Shown in pieces: positions 46,307 through 55,113 of a stretch of DNA of 64,000 bases. The stretch comes from Pseudomonas fluorescens. Lineage in GTDB: Bacteria > Pseudomonadota > Gammaproteobacteria > Pseudomonadales > Pseudomonadaceae. Both the position numbers and the translations under genes were made by a program. The stretch is from contig NZ_LVEJ01000008.1 of the NCBI RefSeq assembly GCF_001648775.1, positions 62,001 through 126,000 of the forward strand. The letters run 5' to 3'. The notes under the pieces are model-generated. The model did not search any database and had not been told where the DNA came from. It saw nothing but the letters and a program-made list of their open reading frames with translations. Numbering within the stretch: position 1 is the first letter of the stretch; each line of letters begins with the position of its first letter.

Positions 46307-47233
46307 ATGCTTTTGCCTCCCTCCGATTGGCTACCCCAAGCCCCCCTCGAACACCTTCATCTGGACTGGCTCGCAGCCGCCGGCATTGAGGTCGCCATCC
46401 TGCGCCTCGACCAGATCGACGCGCTGATCAGCGGCAACAAATGGTTCAAACTCGTCGAACACCTGAAAGCCGCCGACCGTGCGGGAGCCGAAGGCATCAT
46501 CAGCCTCGGTGGTGCTCATTCCAATCACTTGCACGCGTTGGCGGCGGCAGGCAAACGGCTGGGCTTCAAAACCGTCGGGCTGTTGCGCGGGCATGCGCAG
46601 GAAACGCCCACGGTGTGCGACCTGCAAGCGTTCGGCATGCAACTGCATTGGTTGGGTTACGGTGGCTATCGCGCGCGCAATGAGCCGGGATTCTGGGCGC
46701 CTTGGCATGAGCAGTATCCGCAACTGCATGCAGTACCCGAGGGCGGCGGCGGTTTAATGGGGGCGCTCGGTTGCGCGGCCATCAAGGAACAGGCGCAGGC
46801 GCAATTGCACACCCTGGGCTGGAGCGACTATCACGCTTGGTGGCTGGCTTGCGGGACCGGGACGACACTCGCCGGACTGGTACTCGCCGAGGCGGGTGCG
46901 CACCCGGTCTATGGTGCGCTGGCTGTCCCTGAAGATCACGGCGTGGCGCCGCAGGTCGAGTCGATTATGCAGTCAGCCGGACTGGCCACTGCCGGCTATG
47001 AACTGCTCGACGCCAGCCGTGGCGGTTTTGCCAGGGTTGATCCGGCGTTGCTTGCGTTCATCAAACAAACCGGGCAGACCAGCGGCATTCCTCTGGAGCC
47101 GCTGTACACCGGCAAGGCGTTGCTGGCGCTCAAACAGCAGGTCGAGGCGGGCAGGTTCACCACCGGCACGCGGCTGATCTTCATTCACACCGGTGGTTTG
47201 CAGGGCCGGCGCGGTTTTATCGCCAGCCCCTGA
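46307..47233 (+). CDS. PLP-dependent ACC deaminase / D-cysteine desulfhydrase-family enzyme
   Basis: 308 residues, fold type II PLP enzyme. The lysine that binds PLP lies in SGNKWFKLVEHL (about residue 43-49) and the phosphate-binding Ser/His loop is LGGAHSNHLHALAAAGKRLG. True ACC deaminases are about 338 residues with different active-site residues; this shorter version is usually annotated only as family member, and the D-cysteine desulfhydrase activity is possible. Single gene. Confidence 0.85.
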   Translation: MLLPPSDWLPQAPLEHLHLDWLAAAGIEVAILRLDQIDALISGNKWFKLVEHLKAADRAGAEGIISLGGAHSNHLHALAAAGKRLGFKTVGLLRGHAQETPTVCDLQAFGMQLHWLGYGGYRARNEPGFWAPWHEQYPQLHAVPEGGGGLMGALGCAAIKEQAQAQLHTLGWSDYHAWWLACGTGTTLAGLVLAEAGAHPVYGALAVPEDHGVAPQVESIMQSAGLATAGYELLDASRGGFARVDPALLAFIKQTGQTSGIPLEPLYTGKALLALKQQVEAGRFTTGTRLIFIHTGGLQGRRGFIASP

Positions 47234-47236
47234 CGG

Positions 47237-47785
47237 TCAACCGCGCTTGGGCATCATCCGCAACAGCGTGTTATCGCCCACCACATAGTGGTGATAGATC
47301 CCCGCCAGCGCATGCAGGCCGATCAGCCAGTAACCGATCGTGCCGATCAGCACGTGCCAGTGCTCGACCTGCTTGGCGAAATCCTTGTTTTCCGCGACCA
47401 ATAGCGGCAGGTCGAAACCATAGAACATCACCTGATGCCCCTCGGCGCTGGTAATCAGCCAGCCCAGAATCGGCATGCTGATCATGAACAGGTACAACGC
47501 CCAGTGCATCAGCCGCGCCAGCGCGGTTTGCCATTGCGGCGAGGCGGGGAAGATCTTCGGTGCCGGGCCGAGGCTGCGCGCCAGCAGGCGAAACCACACC
47601 AGCACAAACACCGTCAGGCCGAGCATGTAATGCACTTCGCGGATCAGCGTGCGGCCGCCGCTGCCTTTGGGGAACAGGCCGCGTAATTCCATGCTGGCGT
47701 ACACCAGCACCAACAACACCAGCATCAGCCAGTGCAGCAGGACCGACACGGTGCTGTAACGTGATTCGGAACTTGTCCACGGCAT
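47237..47785 (-). CDS. Cytochrome b561
   Basis: 182-residue four-helix diheme b-type cytochrome that passes electrons from quinol. Segments carry histidines in HWLMLVLLVLVY (about 19), REVHYMLGLTVFVLVWFRLLARS (about 52), LMHWALYLFMISMPILGWL and HWHVLIGTIGYWLIGLHALAG. Start at 47785 (MPWTSSES) with GAGGAA upstream. Likely a superoxide:quinone or electron shuttle role. Confidence 0.9.
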   Translation of the reverse strand: MPWTSSESRYSTVSVLLHWLMLVLLVLVYASMELRGLFPKGSGGRTLIREVHYMLGLTVFVLVWFRLLARSLGPAPKIFPASPQWQTALARLMHWALYLFMISMPILGWLITSAEGHQVMFYGFDLPLLVAENKDFAKQVEHWHVLIGTIGYWLIGLHALAGIYHHYVVGDNTLLRMMPKRG

Positions 47786-47918
47786 ACGGTGTTTCCTCAC
47801 AGGTCAGGGTCAAAACCTGCCGTTCTTGTGCGACGGCATGCTTTAACTGTAATCCGCTTTGGCGGATTTGCCTGAGGCTGATCGGACTTTCAATGCTCTG
47901 CATCAGGGCTTTGCCAAT

Positions 47919-47957
47919 AAAAAAACGCCAGTGTCACGAAGACACTGGCGTTTTTGT
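47919..47957 (-). terminator. Terminator of phnX
   Basis: AAACGCCAGTGTC / GACACTGGCGTTT with ACGAA loop and flanking A and T runs, 19 bases behind the phnX stop; it may also insulate cytochrome b561. Confidence 0.9.
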
Positions 47958-47975
47958 TGGCAACGAGCAGCAGAA

Positions 47976-48803
47976 TCAGCTCGACTGCGGCATCTCACCG
48001 TTGGCCAGACGCTTGTTGATGTCGGCAATCACTTCCGGCAAATCGCTGATGGTGTCGATCATGTAGTGCGGGCGCGAGCTCTCGAACAGCGCGTGAATAC
48101 GCTTGCGTTCGCTGGCCAGTTCATCACTGCCCAAGGCGCGGAAACCGGCGTAATCCAGCCCCAGCGCATTGCCCGAGCAGATCAGCGCGACCGTCCACAT
48201 ACCGGCGCGACGGCCTTCGAGAATGCCCGGCACGGTGTCGTCGATCTTCACGCAGGCGCCGACGTCGTCGATGCCCAGCGCAATCACATTGGCCAAGGCT
48301 TGAGCCGGCCACGGACGGCCATTCGGCACTTCATCGGTGGCGACCACGTGATCGGCGACGTAGCCGTTGGTGGCGGCCAGTGCGACGACTTTGTCCATCA
48401 CCTGCTTCGGATAGCCCGAGCAGGAACCGATCTTGATCCCTTGCTGACGCAGGTTGGCGATGGTTTCCAGTGCGCCGGGAATCAGCGCCGAGTGCTCGGC
48501 GATCTTCTCGATCTGCAATGGCATGAAGCGGTTGTAGATCGCGGTCACGTCGTCATCGGTCGGCGTGCGGCCGAACGCCTTGCGATAACGCTCGGCCACC
48601 TGCGGCTGATCGCAGAGGGTGCGGATGTGATCCCACTTGCCCATGCCCATCGGGCCGCGCGCTTCTTCGATGGAAACCTGCACGTCGAACTCGGCGAAGG
48701 CTTCGACGAAGATCTGCGTCGGCGCGAACGAGCCGAAATCGACCACGGTGCCGGCCCAGTCGAGGATGGCGGCTTGCAGCTTGCTTGGATTTGCGTAGTT
48801 CAT
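47976..48803 (-). CDS. phnX: Phosphonoacetaldehyde hydrolase
   Basis: 275-residue HAD-superfamily enzyme that splits phosphonoacetaldehyde to acetaldehyde and phosphate. Nucleophile Asp15 in [12 protein letters not shown], the Schiff-base lysine in [15 protein letters not shown] and [17 protein letters not shown]. Start MNYANPSK at 48803 fits the family. With phnW it completes 2-aminoethylphosphonate breakdown. A REP pair sits between it and phnW, 145 bases apart. Confidence 0.95.
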   Translation of the reverse strand: MNYANPSKLQAAILDWAGTVVDFGSFAPTQIFVEAFAEFDVQVSIEEARGPMGMGKWDHIRTLCDQPQVAERYRKAFGRTPTDDDVTAIYNRFMPLQIEKIAEHSALIPGALETIANLRQQGIKIGSCSGYPKQVMDKVVALAATNGYVADHVVATDEVPNGRPWPAQALANVIALGIDDVGACVKIDDTVPGILEGRRAGMWTVALICSGNALGLDYAGFRALGSDELASERKRIHALFESSRPHYMIDTISDLPEVIADINKRLANGEMPQSS

Positions 48804-48839
48804 GTTGATCAAAATCCTATGTTGGCAATGCAATTCAAA

Positions 48840-48930
48840 TGTGGGAGCGAGCCTGCTCGCGAAGGCGTCGTGTCAGTCGACATCGATGTTGAATGTTCGA
48901 CCGCTTTCGCGAGCAGGCTCGCTCCCACAG
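48840..48930. repeat. REP inverted pair inside the phnW-phnX operon
   Basis: TGTGGGAGCGAGCCTGCTCG from 48840 and its inverse to 48930, spacer palindromic (GACATCGATGTTGAATGTTCGAC). Confidence 0.85.
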
Positions 48931-48947
48931 GGGATTGGTGGCGGGGC

Positions 48948-50057
48948 TTAGATATCGAGGACTTCCATCTCGCGCAGCACTTCGCCGATCGCCGCGACGG
49001 CCTGGCGCATTTCGCCCGGGCTGACGTGACCGATGCAGCCCACGCGGAAGGTCTCGACCTGGGTCAATTTGCCGGGATAAAGGATGTAACCCTTGGCCTT
49101 CACGCGTTCGTAGAAATCCTTGAACTGGTAACGCGGATCTTGCGGCGCATGGAACGTGGCGATGATCGGTGCCTGAATCGCCGCCGGCAGAAAGCTGCGC
49201 AAACCGAGTTTGCCCATCTCTTCCATCAGCGCCTGACAGTTGGCGGCGTAACGCGCATGCCGTGCCGGCAGGCCACCTTCTTCGTTGTATTGCAGCAGCG
49301 CTTCGTGCAGCGCCGCGACCACGTGGGTCGGCGGGGTGAAGCGCCATTGCCCGGTTTTTTTCATGTAGCTGTGCTGATCAAACAAATCCATCGCCAACGA
49401 ATGCGAGTTGCCGGCAGCTGCGGCCAGCGAGTCTTTGCGAGCGAAGACAAAGCCCATCCCCGGTACACCTTCCAGGCACTTGCCGGACGCGGCGATCAGT
49501 GCGTCGAACGGCACTTGTTGTGCGTCCACCGGCAGAGCGCCGAAGGAACTCATGGCATCGATAATCAGGCGTTTGCCGTGTTGCTCAACCACCTGAGCAA
49601 TCTCCGGCAACGGATTAAGAATGCCGGTGCTGGTTTCGCAATGGATCAGCGCAACGTGGCTGATGGTGCCGTCGGCGCGCAGCAGACGGTCGACGTCGGC
49701 GGCGGTGGTCGGTTCATCTTCAGCCGTTTCGAAAGTGCTGAAGGAACGGCCGAGCACTTCGCAGATTTTCGCCAGGCGCTTGCCATACGCGCCGTTGATC
49801 AGCACCAGCACTTTGCCGTCACGCGGCACCAAAGTGCCGATGGCCGCTTCGACGGCGAAGGTGCCGCTGCCCTGCAACGGCACGCAGTGGTGAGTGGTGG
49901 CACCGTTGAGGATCGCCAGCAATTGTTCGCAGAGGCTGGCGGTCAGTTGATTGAAGCGGTCATCCCATGACCCCCAGTCGACCATCATCGCCTGGCGGGT
50001 GCGGGCCGAAGTGGTCAACGGGCCGGGAGTGAGCAGGATGGGTTCGGCGATACTCAT
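48948..50057 (-). CDS. phnW: 2-aminoethylphosphonate-pyruvate transaminase
   Basis: 369-residue PLP aminotransferase converting 2-aminoethylphosphonate plus pyruvate to phosphonoacetaldehyde plus alanine. PLP lysine K193 in [12 protein letters not shown], cofactor-ring Asp167 in IDAMSSFG, N terminus [13 protein letters not shown]. Upstream of phnX; divergent from the LysR at 50170, 112 bases away. Confidence 0.95.
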   Translation of the reverse strand: MSIAEPILLTPGPLTTSARTRQAMMVDWGSWDDRFNQLTASLCEQLLAILNGATTHHCVPLQGSGTFAVEAAIGTLVPRDGKVLVLINGAYGKRLAKICEVLGRSFSTFETAEDEPTTAADVDRLLRADGTISHVALIHCETSTGILNPLPEIAQVVEQHGKRLIIDAMSSFGALPVDAQQVPFDALIAASGKCLEGVPGMGFVFARKDSLAAAAGNSHSLAMDLFDQHSYMKKTGQWRFTPPTHVVAALHEALLQYNEEGGLPARHARYAANCQALMEEMGKLGLRSFLPAAIQAPIIATFHAPQDPRYQFKDFYERVKAKGYILYPGKLTQVETFRVGCIGHVSPGEMRQAVAAIGEVLREMEVLDI

Positions 50058-50169
50058 TCGTGTGTCCTCGGATAGCGCTGTGGGATGAAGCTACGGGGCA
50101 TACGTTGCAATTCGCCGTTGCATCAATCAAATTGTTTGTTGTTATGCCAGCCATCAGTGAGGGTTATTC

Positions 50170-51030
50170 ATGAACCTGTTCCAGTTGCGCGCGTTCGACG
50201 CCGTGGCCCGCGAAGGCAGCTTCACCCGTGCTGCTGCGCGGTTGTTCATCAGCCAGCCGGCGGTCACCGGGCACATCAAGGCGCTGGAGGAGCATTACCA
50301 GATCACCTTGTTGCGGCGCACCGCGCGACGAGTGGAATTGACCGAGGAGGGCACCAAACTCGCAGCGATCACCCGGGCGATGTTCGGGCTGGCGGAAGAG
50401 GCGCAGACCCTGCTCGAAGCCAACCGCCAGTTGCTGACCGGGCGGCTCGAAGTGGCGGCAGACGGGCCGCACATGGTCATGCCAATGCTGGCCAGCCTGC
50501 GCGCGCGCTACCCGGGGATCACCGTGAATCTGCGGCTGGGCAATGCCCAGGAAACCCTCGCGGCGTTGTTATCGGAACACGCGGATGTGGCGGTGTTGAC
50601 CGAAGTCGAGCCGCGCAAGGGCCTGCATCTGCAAGCCTTGAGCGAGTCGCGGATTTGCGCGTTGGTGCCGGCGGGGCATCCGTGGGCACTGCGTGGCGGT
50701 GAAGTGAAACTCAAGGAATTGAATCAAGTGATCATGGTCCTGCGCGAGCCGAGTTCGATCACTCGGCGCACCTTTGATCAGGCCTGCGTGCAGGCATCGA
50801 TCCAGCCGCGGGTGTTGCTGGAACTCGATAGCCGTGAAGCGGTGACCGAGGCCGTTGCGGCCGAGTTGGGGGTTGGCGTGGTGTCCTCGGTCGAGGTCAG
50901 CCATGACCCGCGCGTGGCGGCGATTCCGATTGTCGGCGAGGGATTGCTCAATCGGCACATGATCGGCTGCATGGAGCGGCGGCGGGAGTTGCGCTTGATC
51001 CAAGCGTTCTTCGGTCTTGCGCCAGCCTGA
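50170..51030 (+). CDS. LysR-family regulator of the phosphonate operon (putative)
   Basis: 286 residues beginning MNLFQLRAFDAVAREGSFTRAAARLFISQPAVTGHIKALEEHYQ, typical LysR N terminus, effector domain from about 90. Reported relatives next to phnWX activate phosphonate use when AEP is present. Its divergence from phnW supports that role here; this is inference. GAGGG precedes the ATG. Confidence 0.8.
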   Translation: MNLFQLRAFDAVAREGSFTRAAARLFISQPAVTGHIKALEEHYQITLLRRTARRVELTEEGTKLAAITRAMFGLAEEAQTLLEANRQLLTGRLEVAADGPHMVMPMLASLRARYPGITVNLRLGNAQETLAALLSEHADVAVLTEVEPRKGLHLQALSESRICALVPAGHPWALRGGEVKLKELNQVIMVLREPSSITRRTFDQACVQASIQPRVLLELDSREAVTEAVAAELGVGVVSSVEVSHDPRVAAIPIVGEGLLNRHMIGCMERRRELRLIQAFFGLAPA

Positions 51031-51047
51031 TACACCGAGTCGCCCCC

Positions 51048-51113
51048 TTCGCGAGCAGGCTCGCTCCCACAGGGATATGCATTCCAAATGTGGGAGCGAG
51101 CTTGCTCGCGAAG
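51048..51113. repeat. REP inverted pair
   Basis: TTCGCGAGCAGGCTCGCTCC followed by the inverse TGTGGGAGCGAGCTTGCTCG, spacer about 20 bases; between two convergent LysR genes. Confidence 0.85.
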
Positions 51114-51126
51114 GGGCCATCACGGT

Positions 51127-51999
51127 TCACACAAGGCTGTCGCGAACCATATCGAGGAAGGTCGCCACCACCCGCCGATTGCTTTGTTCACGCAAACACA
51201 CCAGCGTCTCCGTCAACCGTCGCGTGCAATCGATGATCGGCAGCGCGCACACCCGTGAATCCGCGCCAAATTCCGCCGCCGACACCACGCCGACGCCAAT
51301 CCCCACCACCACCGCCTCACGCGCCGCTTCCCGGCCCTCGACCTGAATCGCCGGACGAATGCGAAACCCGGCGCGGGCCATTTCCTCTTCCAGTGTCTGC
51401 CGCGTCACCGATCCGTGTTCACGCAGCACCAACGGGGTGTCATCGAGATCCGCCAGGCAGATCGATTCACGCTCGGCCCACGGATGATTGCGCGACACGA
51501 ACGCCACCATCGGATCATTGCGCAGCGGCACACACAGCAAACGCTCATCACTGACGTCACGCCCGAGCAACGCCAGATCGGCCTGATAGTTGAACAGGCG
51601 AAACAGCGATTCATCGGTGTTGCCGGTCTCGATCTTCACGCTGATGCCCGGATACCGCTCACAGAACCGCGCGATCTGCGGCAGCACATGCACCGGCGCA
51701 TCCACTGCCAGAATCAGGCTACCGGTTTGCAACGCCTGAGATTCCTGCAACAACTCTTGCGCTTCGGCTTCAATCACAAACAGCCGCTGGGTAATCGCCA
51801 ATAGACGTTCACCCAGATCGGTCAGGCGCACGGAGCGTTTATTGCGGTGAAACAGCAACACGCCAAAGCGTTCCTCCAATTTGCGCACCTGGTCGGAAAT
51901 CGCCGGTTGCGTCAGAAACAGGCGCTCGGCGGCTTTGGTGAAGCTTCCATGCACGGCCACGGCGTGGAAGGCTTTGAGTTGGGCGTGGGACACCGACAT
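51127..51999 (-). CDS. LysR-family regulator
   Basis: 290 residues from MSVSHAQLKAFHAVAVHGSFTKAAERLFLTQPAISDQVRKLEE, standard LysR winged helix, then effector domain. Start at 51999 is preferred over open codons to 52029. It is divergent from the MFS transporter at 52281, across 280 bases that contain an inverted repeat (CGCTAGCGCC...GGTGCTAGCG, about 52172-52202) and little else. Confidence 0.85.
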   Translation of the reverse strand: MSVSHAQLKAFHAVAVHGSFTKAAERLFLTQPAISDQVRKLEERFGVLLFHRNKRSVRLTDLGERLLAITQRLFVIEAEAQELLQESQALQTGSLILAVDAPVHVLPQIARFCERYPGISVKIETGNTDESLFRLFNYQADLALLGRDVSDERLLCVPLRNDPMVAFVSRNHPWAERESICLADLDDTPLVLREHGSVTRQTLEEEMARAGFRIRPAIQVEGREAAREAVVVGIGVGVVSAAEFGADSRVCALPIIDCTRRLTETLVCLREQSNRRVVATFLDMVRDSLV

Positions 52000-52280
52000 G
52001 AAGTCACCTGATCGCGAAGTCAGTAACAAGCTGAGCTTATGTGTGAAATACGATAAATCGATTTTATTTATTAAACAGTAATTGCTTTGATCCGCTCACG
52101 CCATCGCTGACTGTCCGCTCGGGCAGCACGGTGGCCATGAGCCTGTGCGTGCAACAACAGGACTCATCTGACCGCTAGCGCCACAGGGACGGGGTGCTAG
52201 CGCAGTGCTCAACAATAAAAACACAGGCGTTTTTCTTAACGATTCTGCCGGCACACTCACACCCTGAGGTCAGAACCACC
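52000..52280. promoter_or_regulatory. Control region between LysR and the phosphonate-type MFS transporter
   Basis: 281 bases with A/T-rich TTTTATTTATTAAACAG near 52062 and the GCTAGCG inverted repeat at about 52172-52202. No gene supported. Confidence 0.4.
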
Positions 52281-53606
52281 ATGAACAAGCACATCGGCAC
52301 CATTGCGCGTTGGCGCGTGCAGATCTTCGCTGTCACCTGGCTCGCGTACGCCGCTTTCTACTTCACTCGCAAAGCTTTTTCGGTGGCCAAACTGGGCATC
52401 GCCGAAGACCCGACCTTCATGCTCGACAAGATGGCCATGGCCAACCTCGATGCGATTTATCTGGCGGCCTACGCCATCGGCCAATTCACCTGGGGCATGC
52501 TCGCCGACCGCTTTGGTCCACGGGTCGTGGTGCTCGGTGGTTTGCTGATTTCCGCCGCCGCCGCGCTGGTGATGGGCAGTTTTGCCACGCTGCCGATCTT
52601 CGCCACCTGCATGCTGATACAAGGTCTGGCGCAGTCCACCGGGTGGTCCGGGTTATGTAAAAACCTCGGCAGTTTCTTCCCGGCGCAGCAGCGCGGGCGG
52701 GTGCTCGGCTTATGGAGTTCCTGCTATGCGTTTGGTGGTTTGGTCGCTTCGCCGTTCGCTGGCTGGTGGGCGTACACGCTGATCGGCAGTTGGCACGCGG
52801 CGTTTATTTCCAGTGCGGCGGTGGTCGCCGTGGTAGCGGTGGTGTTCTTTATCTTCCAGCGCAACAAACCGGAAGACGTTGGCCTGCCGGCGGTGGAGCC
52901 GGAGCCGGAACTCAGCGCCGAGGAAACCGAAGCCAACAGCAAACTCAGCGTTTGGGAACCATTAAAGGAAATTCTGCGCAACCGCACGGTGCTGGTACTG
53001 GGCCTCGCGTATTTCCTGTTGAAACCGGCGCGTTACGCGATTCTGTTGTGGGGTCCGGTGATTGTCTTTGAGCAGATGCCCAGCGTCGGTAAGGTCGGAG
53101 CGGCGATCATTCCGACGTCGTTCGAACTGGCCGGCTTGCTCGGGCCGATCATGATCGGCATAGCCTCGGACAAGCTGTTCGGCGCCCGACGCATGCCGGC
53201 CTGCGTGATCAGTTTGCTGGCGCTGACCGTGACCCTCGCGCTGTTCATGGGCGCGCTGCACACCGGCAGCGTCTTGTTGGTGGTCGCCTTGTTGTTCGTC
53301 ATGGGCCTGACCCTGTACGGCCCGGATTCGATGATCAGCGGCGCCGCCGCCATCGATTTCGGCAAAGCCAAGGCCGGTGCCACCGCTGCCGGATTCGTCA
53401 ACGGTTGCGGCTCGGTCGGCGCGGTGCTCGGCGGCTTGCTGCCGGGTTACTTCGACTCGGTGACGGTGTTCATCGTGTTTGCCGGCTGCGCGCTGTTCTC
53501 GGCGCTGGTGCTGATTCCGCACTGGAACAGCCGCCCGGTCGGCGTGATGGAGCCGCGTGCCGCTATTCCCAATTGCCGTTTGACGATCAAACCGCTGCGT
53601 TCCTGA
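52281..53606 (+). CDS. MFS transporter of the organophosphate:phosphate antiporter type
   Basis: 441 residues, 12 segments, with the GlpT/UhpC-like N terminus WLAYAAFYFTRKAFSVAKLGI and the GWSGLCKNLGSFFPAQQRGRVLGLWSSCYAFGG segment. OPA-family members move glycerol-3-phosphate, hexose phosphate and related anionic phosphorylated compounds. Placement beside phnW-phnX and before an amine oxidase suggests a phosphonate substrate; this is inference. Confidence 0.85.
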   Translation: MNKHIGTIARWRVQIFAVTWLAYAAFYFTRKAFSVAKLGIAEDPTFMLDKMAMANLDAIYLAAYAIGQFTWGMLADRFGPRVVVLGGLLISAAAALVMGSFATLPIFATCMLIQGLAQSTGWSGLCKNLGSFFPAQQRGRVLGLWSSCYAFGGLVASPFAGWWAYTLIGSWHAAFISSAAVVAVVAVVFFIFQRNKPEDVGLPAVEPEPELSAEETEANSKLSVWEPLKEILRNRTVLVLGLAYFLLKPARYAILLWGPVIVFEQMPSVGKVGAAIIPTSFELAGLLGPIMIGIASDKLFGARRMPACVISLLALTVTLALFMGALHTGSVLLVVALLFVMGLTLYGPDSMISGAAAIDFGKAKAGATAAGFVNGCGSVGAVLGGLLPGYFDSVTVFIVFAGCALFSALVLIPHWNSRPVGVMEPRAAIPNCRLTIKPLRS

Positions 53607-53678
53607 AACCCTGTGCCTCGCGGCCTGCTGCGGCGCTCGCGGCAGGCTGTGGCGTGGCTAACTGACTGGAGAAACCCC

Positions 53679-55070
53679 ATGAGACCGTTTTGGCTGGAGC
53701 AGGCCTTGCTGGCCGACACGTCTGAAACCTGCCCGCCGTTGCAGGGCGAAGTGCGCACTGACGTGTGCATCGTTGGCGGCGGATACACCGGGTTGTGGAC
53801 GGCGATCATGCTCAAGCAACAAAACCCCGAACTCGATGTGTTGCTGATCGAGGCGGACATCTGCGGCGCGGGTGCCAGCGGGCGCAACGGTGGTTGTGCG
53901 CTGTCGTGGTCAGCGAAGTATTTCACCCTTGAGCGTCTGTTCGGCGTCGAGGAAGCGGTACGTCTGGTCAAGGAATCCGAGCGCAGCATCCATGCCATCG
54001 GCGAGTTCTGCGAGCAGTTTGGCATCGATGCCGATTACCGCCTCGACGGCACGCTGTACACCGCGACCAACCGCGCGCAAGTCGGATCGACCGACGCGGT
54101 GATCGCAGCACTGGAACGCAACGGCATCAATTCATTCACGCAACGCCCGCTGGCCGATGTGCAGCGCATGGCCGGTTCCGCCAAGCATCTGGAAGGCTGG
54201 TTCTCGCCAGCGGCGGCCAGTGTGCAACCGGGCAAACTGGTGCGCGGATTGCGCCGGGTGGCGTTGCAGCTCGGCGTGAAAATTCATGAAAACACCGCGA
54301 TGACCGGACTGGAGGAGGGCCGTCCGGCACGCCTCCAGACTGCGAACGGTAACGTCGTCGCCGACCGTGTGGTGCTGGCGATGAACGCGTGGATGGCCCG
54401 CGCATTCCCGCAGTTCGAGCGCAGCGTGGCGATCGTTTCCAGCGACATGCTGATCACCGAACCGCGTCCGGAACTGTTGCAGGAAATCGGTTTGACCAGT
54501 GGTGTCACGGTGCTCGATTCGCGGATTTTCGTGCACTACTACCACAACACGCCGGACGGCCGGATCATGCTCGGCAAGGGTGGCAACACCTTTGCTTATG
54601 GCGGGCGAATGCTGCCGGTGTTCGATCAGCCATCGCCGTATGCCGGGTTACTGCAGCGCAGCCTTGCGGATTTTTTCCCGGCGTTCGCCGACGTCAAAGT
54701 CGACGCGACCTGGAACGGCCCGTCGGATCGCTCGGTCACCGGCCTGCCGTTCTTCGGCCAGATGAGCAACAGCGGCAATGTGTTTTACGGCTTCGGTTAC
54801 TCCGGCAGCGGCGTCGGCCCGTGCCACATGGGCGGGCAGATTCTTGCCGCGCTGGTGCAAGGCCTCGATAACCCGTGGACCCGCTCACCGTTGGTCAACG
54901 GGCCGTTGGGTTACTTTCCGCCAGAGCCGATCCGCTACCTCGGTTCCTTGATGGTGCGCAACGCCATCCGCCGCAAGGAGCGCGCCGAAGATCACGGCCG
55001 CCGGCCACGGCATCTGGACGTGCGCCTGGCGAAATTCGCCGCGGCGGCGGGCAAGGCCGACAAAGGCTGA
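53679..55070 (+). CDS. FAD-dependent oxidoreductase (DAO/PuuB-like)
   Basis: 463 residues. FAD site DVCIVGGGYTGLWTAIMLKQ (about residues 28-47), DAO-type GASGRNGGCALSWS near 75-95 and C-terminal YFGYSGSGVGPCHMGG glycine-rich loop. Family members oxidise secondary amines such as gamma-glutamylputrescine or N-methylated amines. A few DAO-type enzymes linked with phosphonate operons oxidise aminophosphonates, and neighbours here make that plausible. Start at 53679 has GGAG upstream, 72 bases behind the transporter. Confidence 0.8.
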   Translation: MRPFWLEQALLADTSETCPPLQGEVRTDVCIVGGGYTGLWTAIMLKQQNPELDVLLIEADICGAGASGRNGGCALSWSAKYFTLERLFGVEEAVRLVKESERSIHAIGEFCEQFGIDADYRLDGTLYTATNRAQVGSTDAVIAALERNGINSFTQRPLADVQRMAGSAKHLEGWFSPAAASVQPGKLVRGLRRVALQLGVKIHENTAMTGLEEGRPARLQTANGNVVADRVVLAMNAWMARAFPQFERSVAIVSSDMLITEPRPELLQEIGLTSGVTVLDSRIFVHYYHNTPDGRIMLGKGGNTFAYGGRMLPVFDQPSPYAGLLQRSLADFFPAFADVKVDATWNGPSDRSVTGLPFFGQMSNSGNVFYGFGYSGSGVGPCHMGGQILAALVQGLDNPWTRSPLVNGPLGYFPPEPIRYLGSLMVRNAIRRKERAEDHGRRPRHLDVRLAKFAAAAGKADKG

Positions 55071-55113
55071 TCCCGCGCGAAGCCCTGAGGCCCCGAAGCC
55101 CCGAAACCAAAAC

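Noticed and set aside
47859..49970. Plus-strand open frame of about 700 codons across phnX and phnW
   Set aside because: Runs opposite two clearly recognised enzymes and through a REP pair; composition is low quality.
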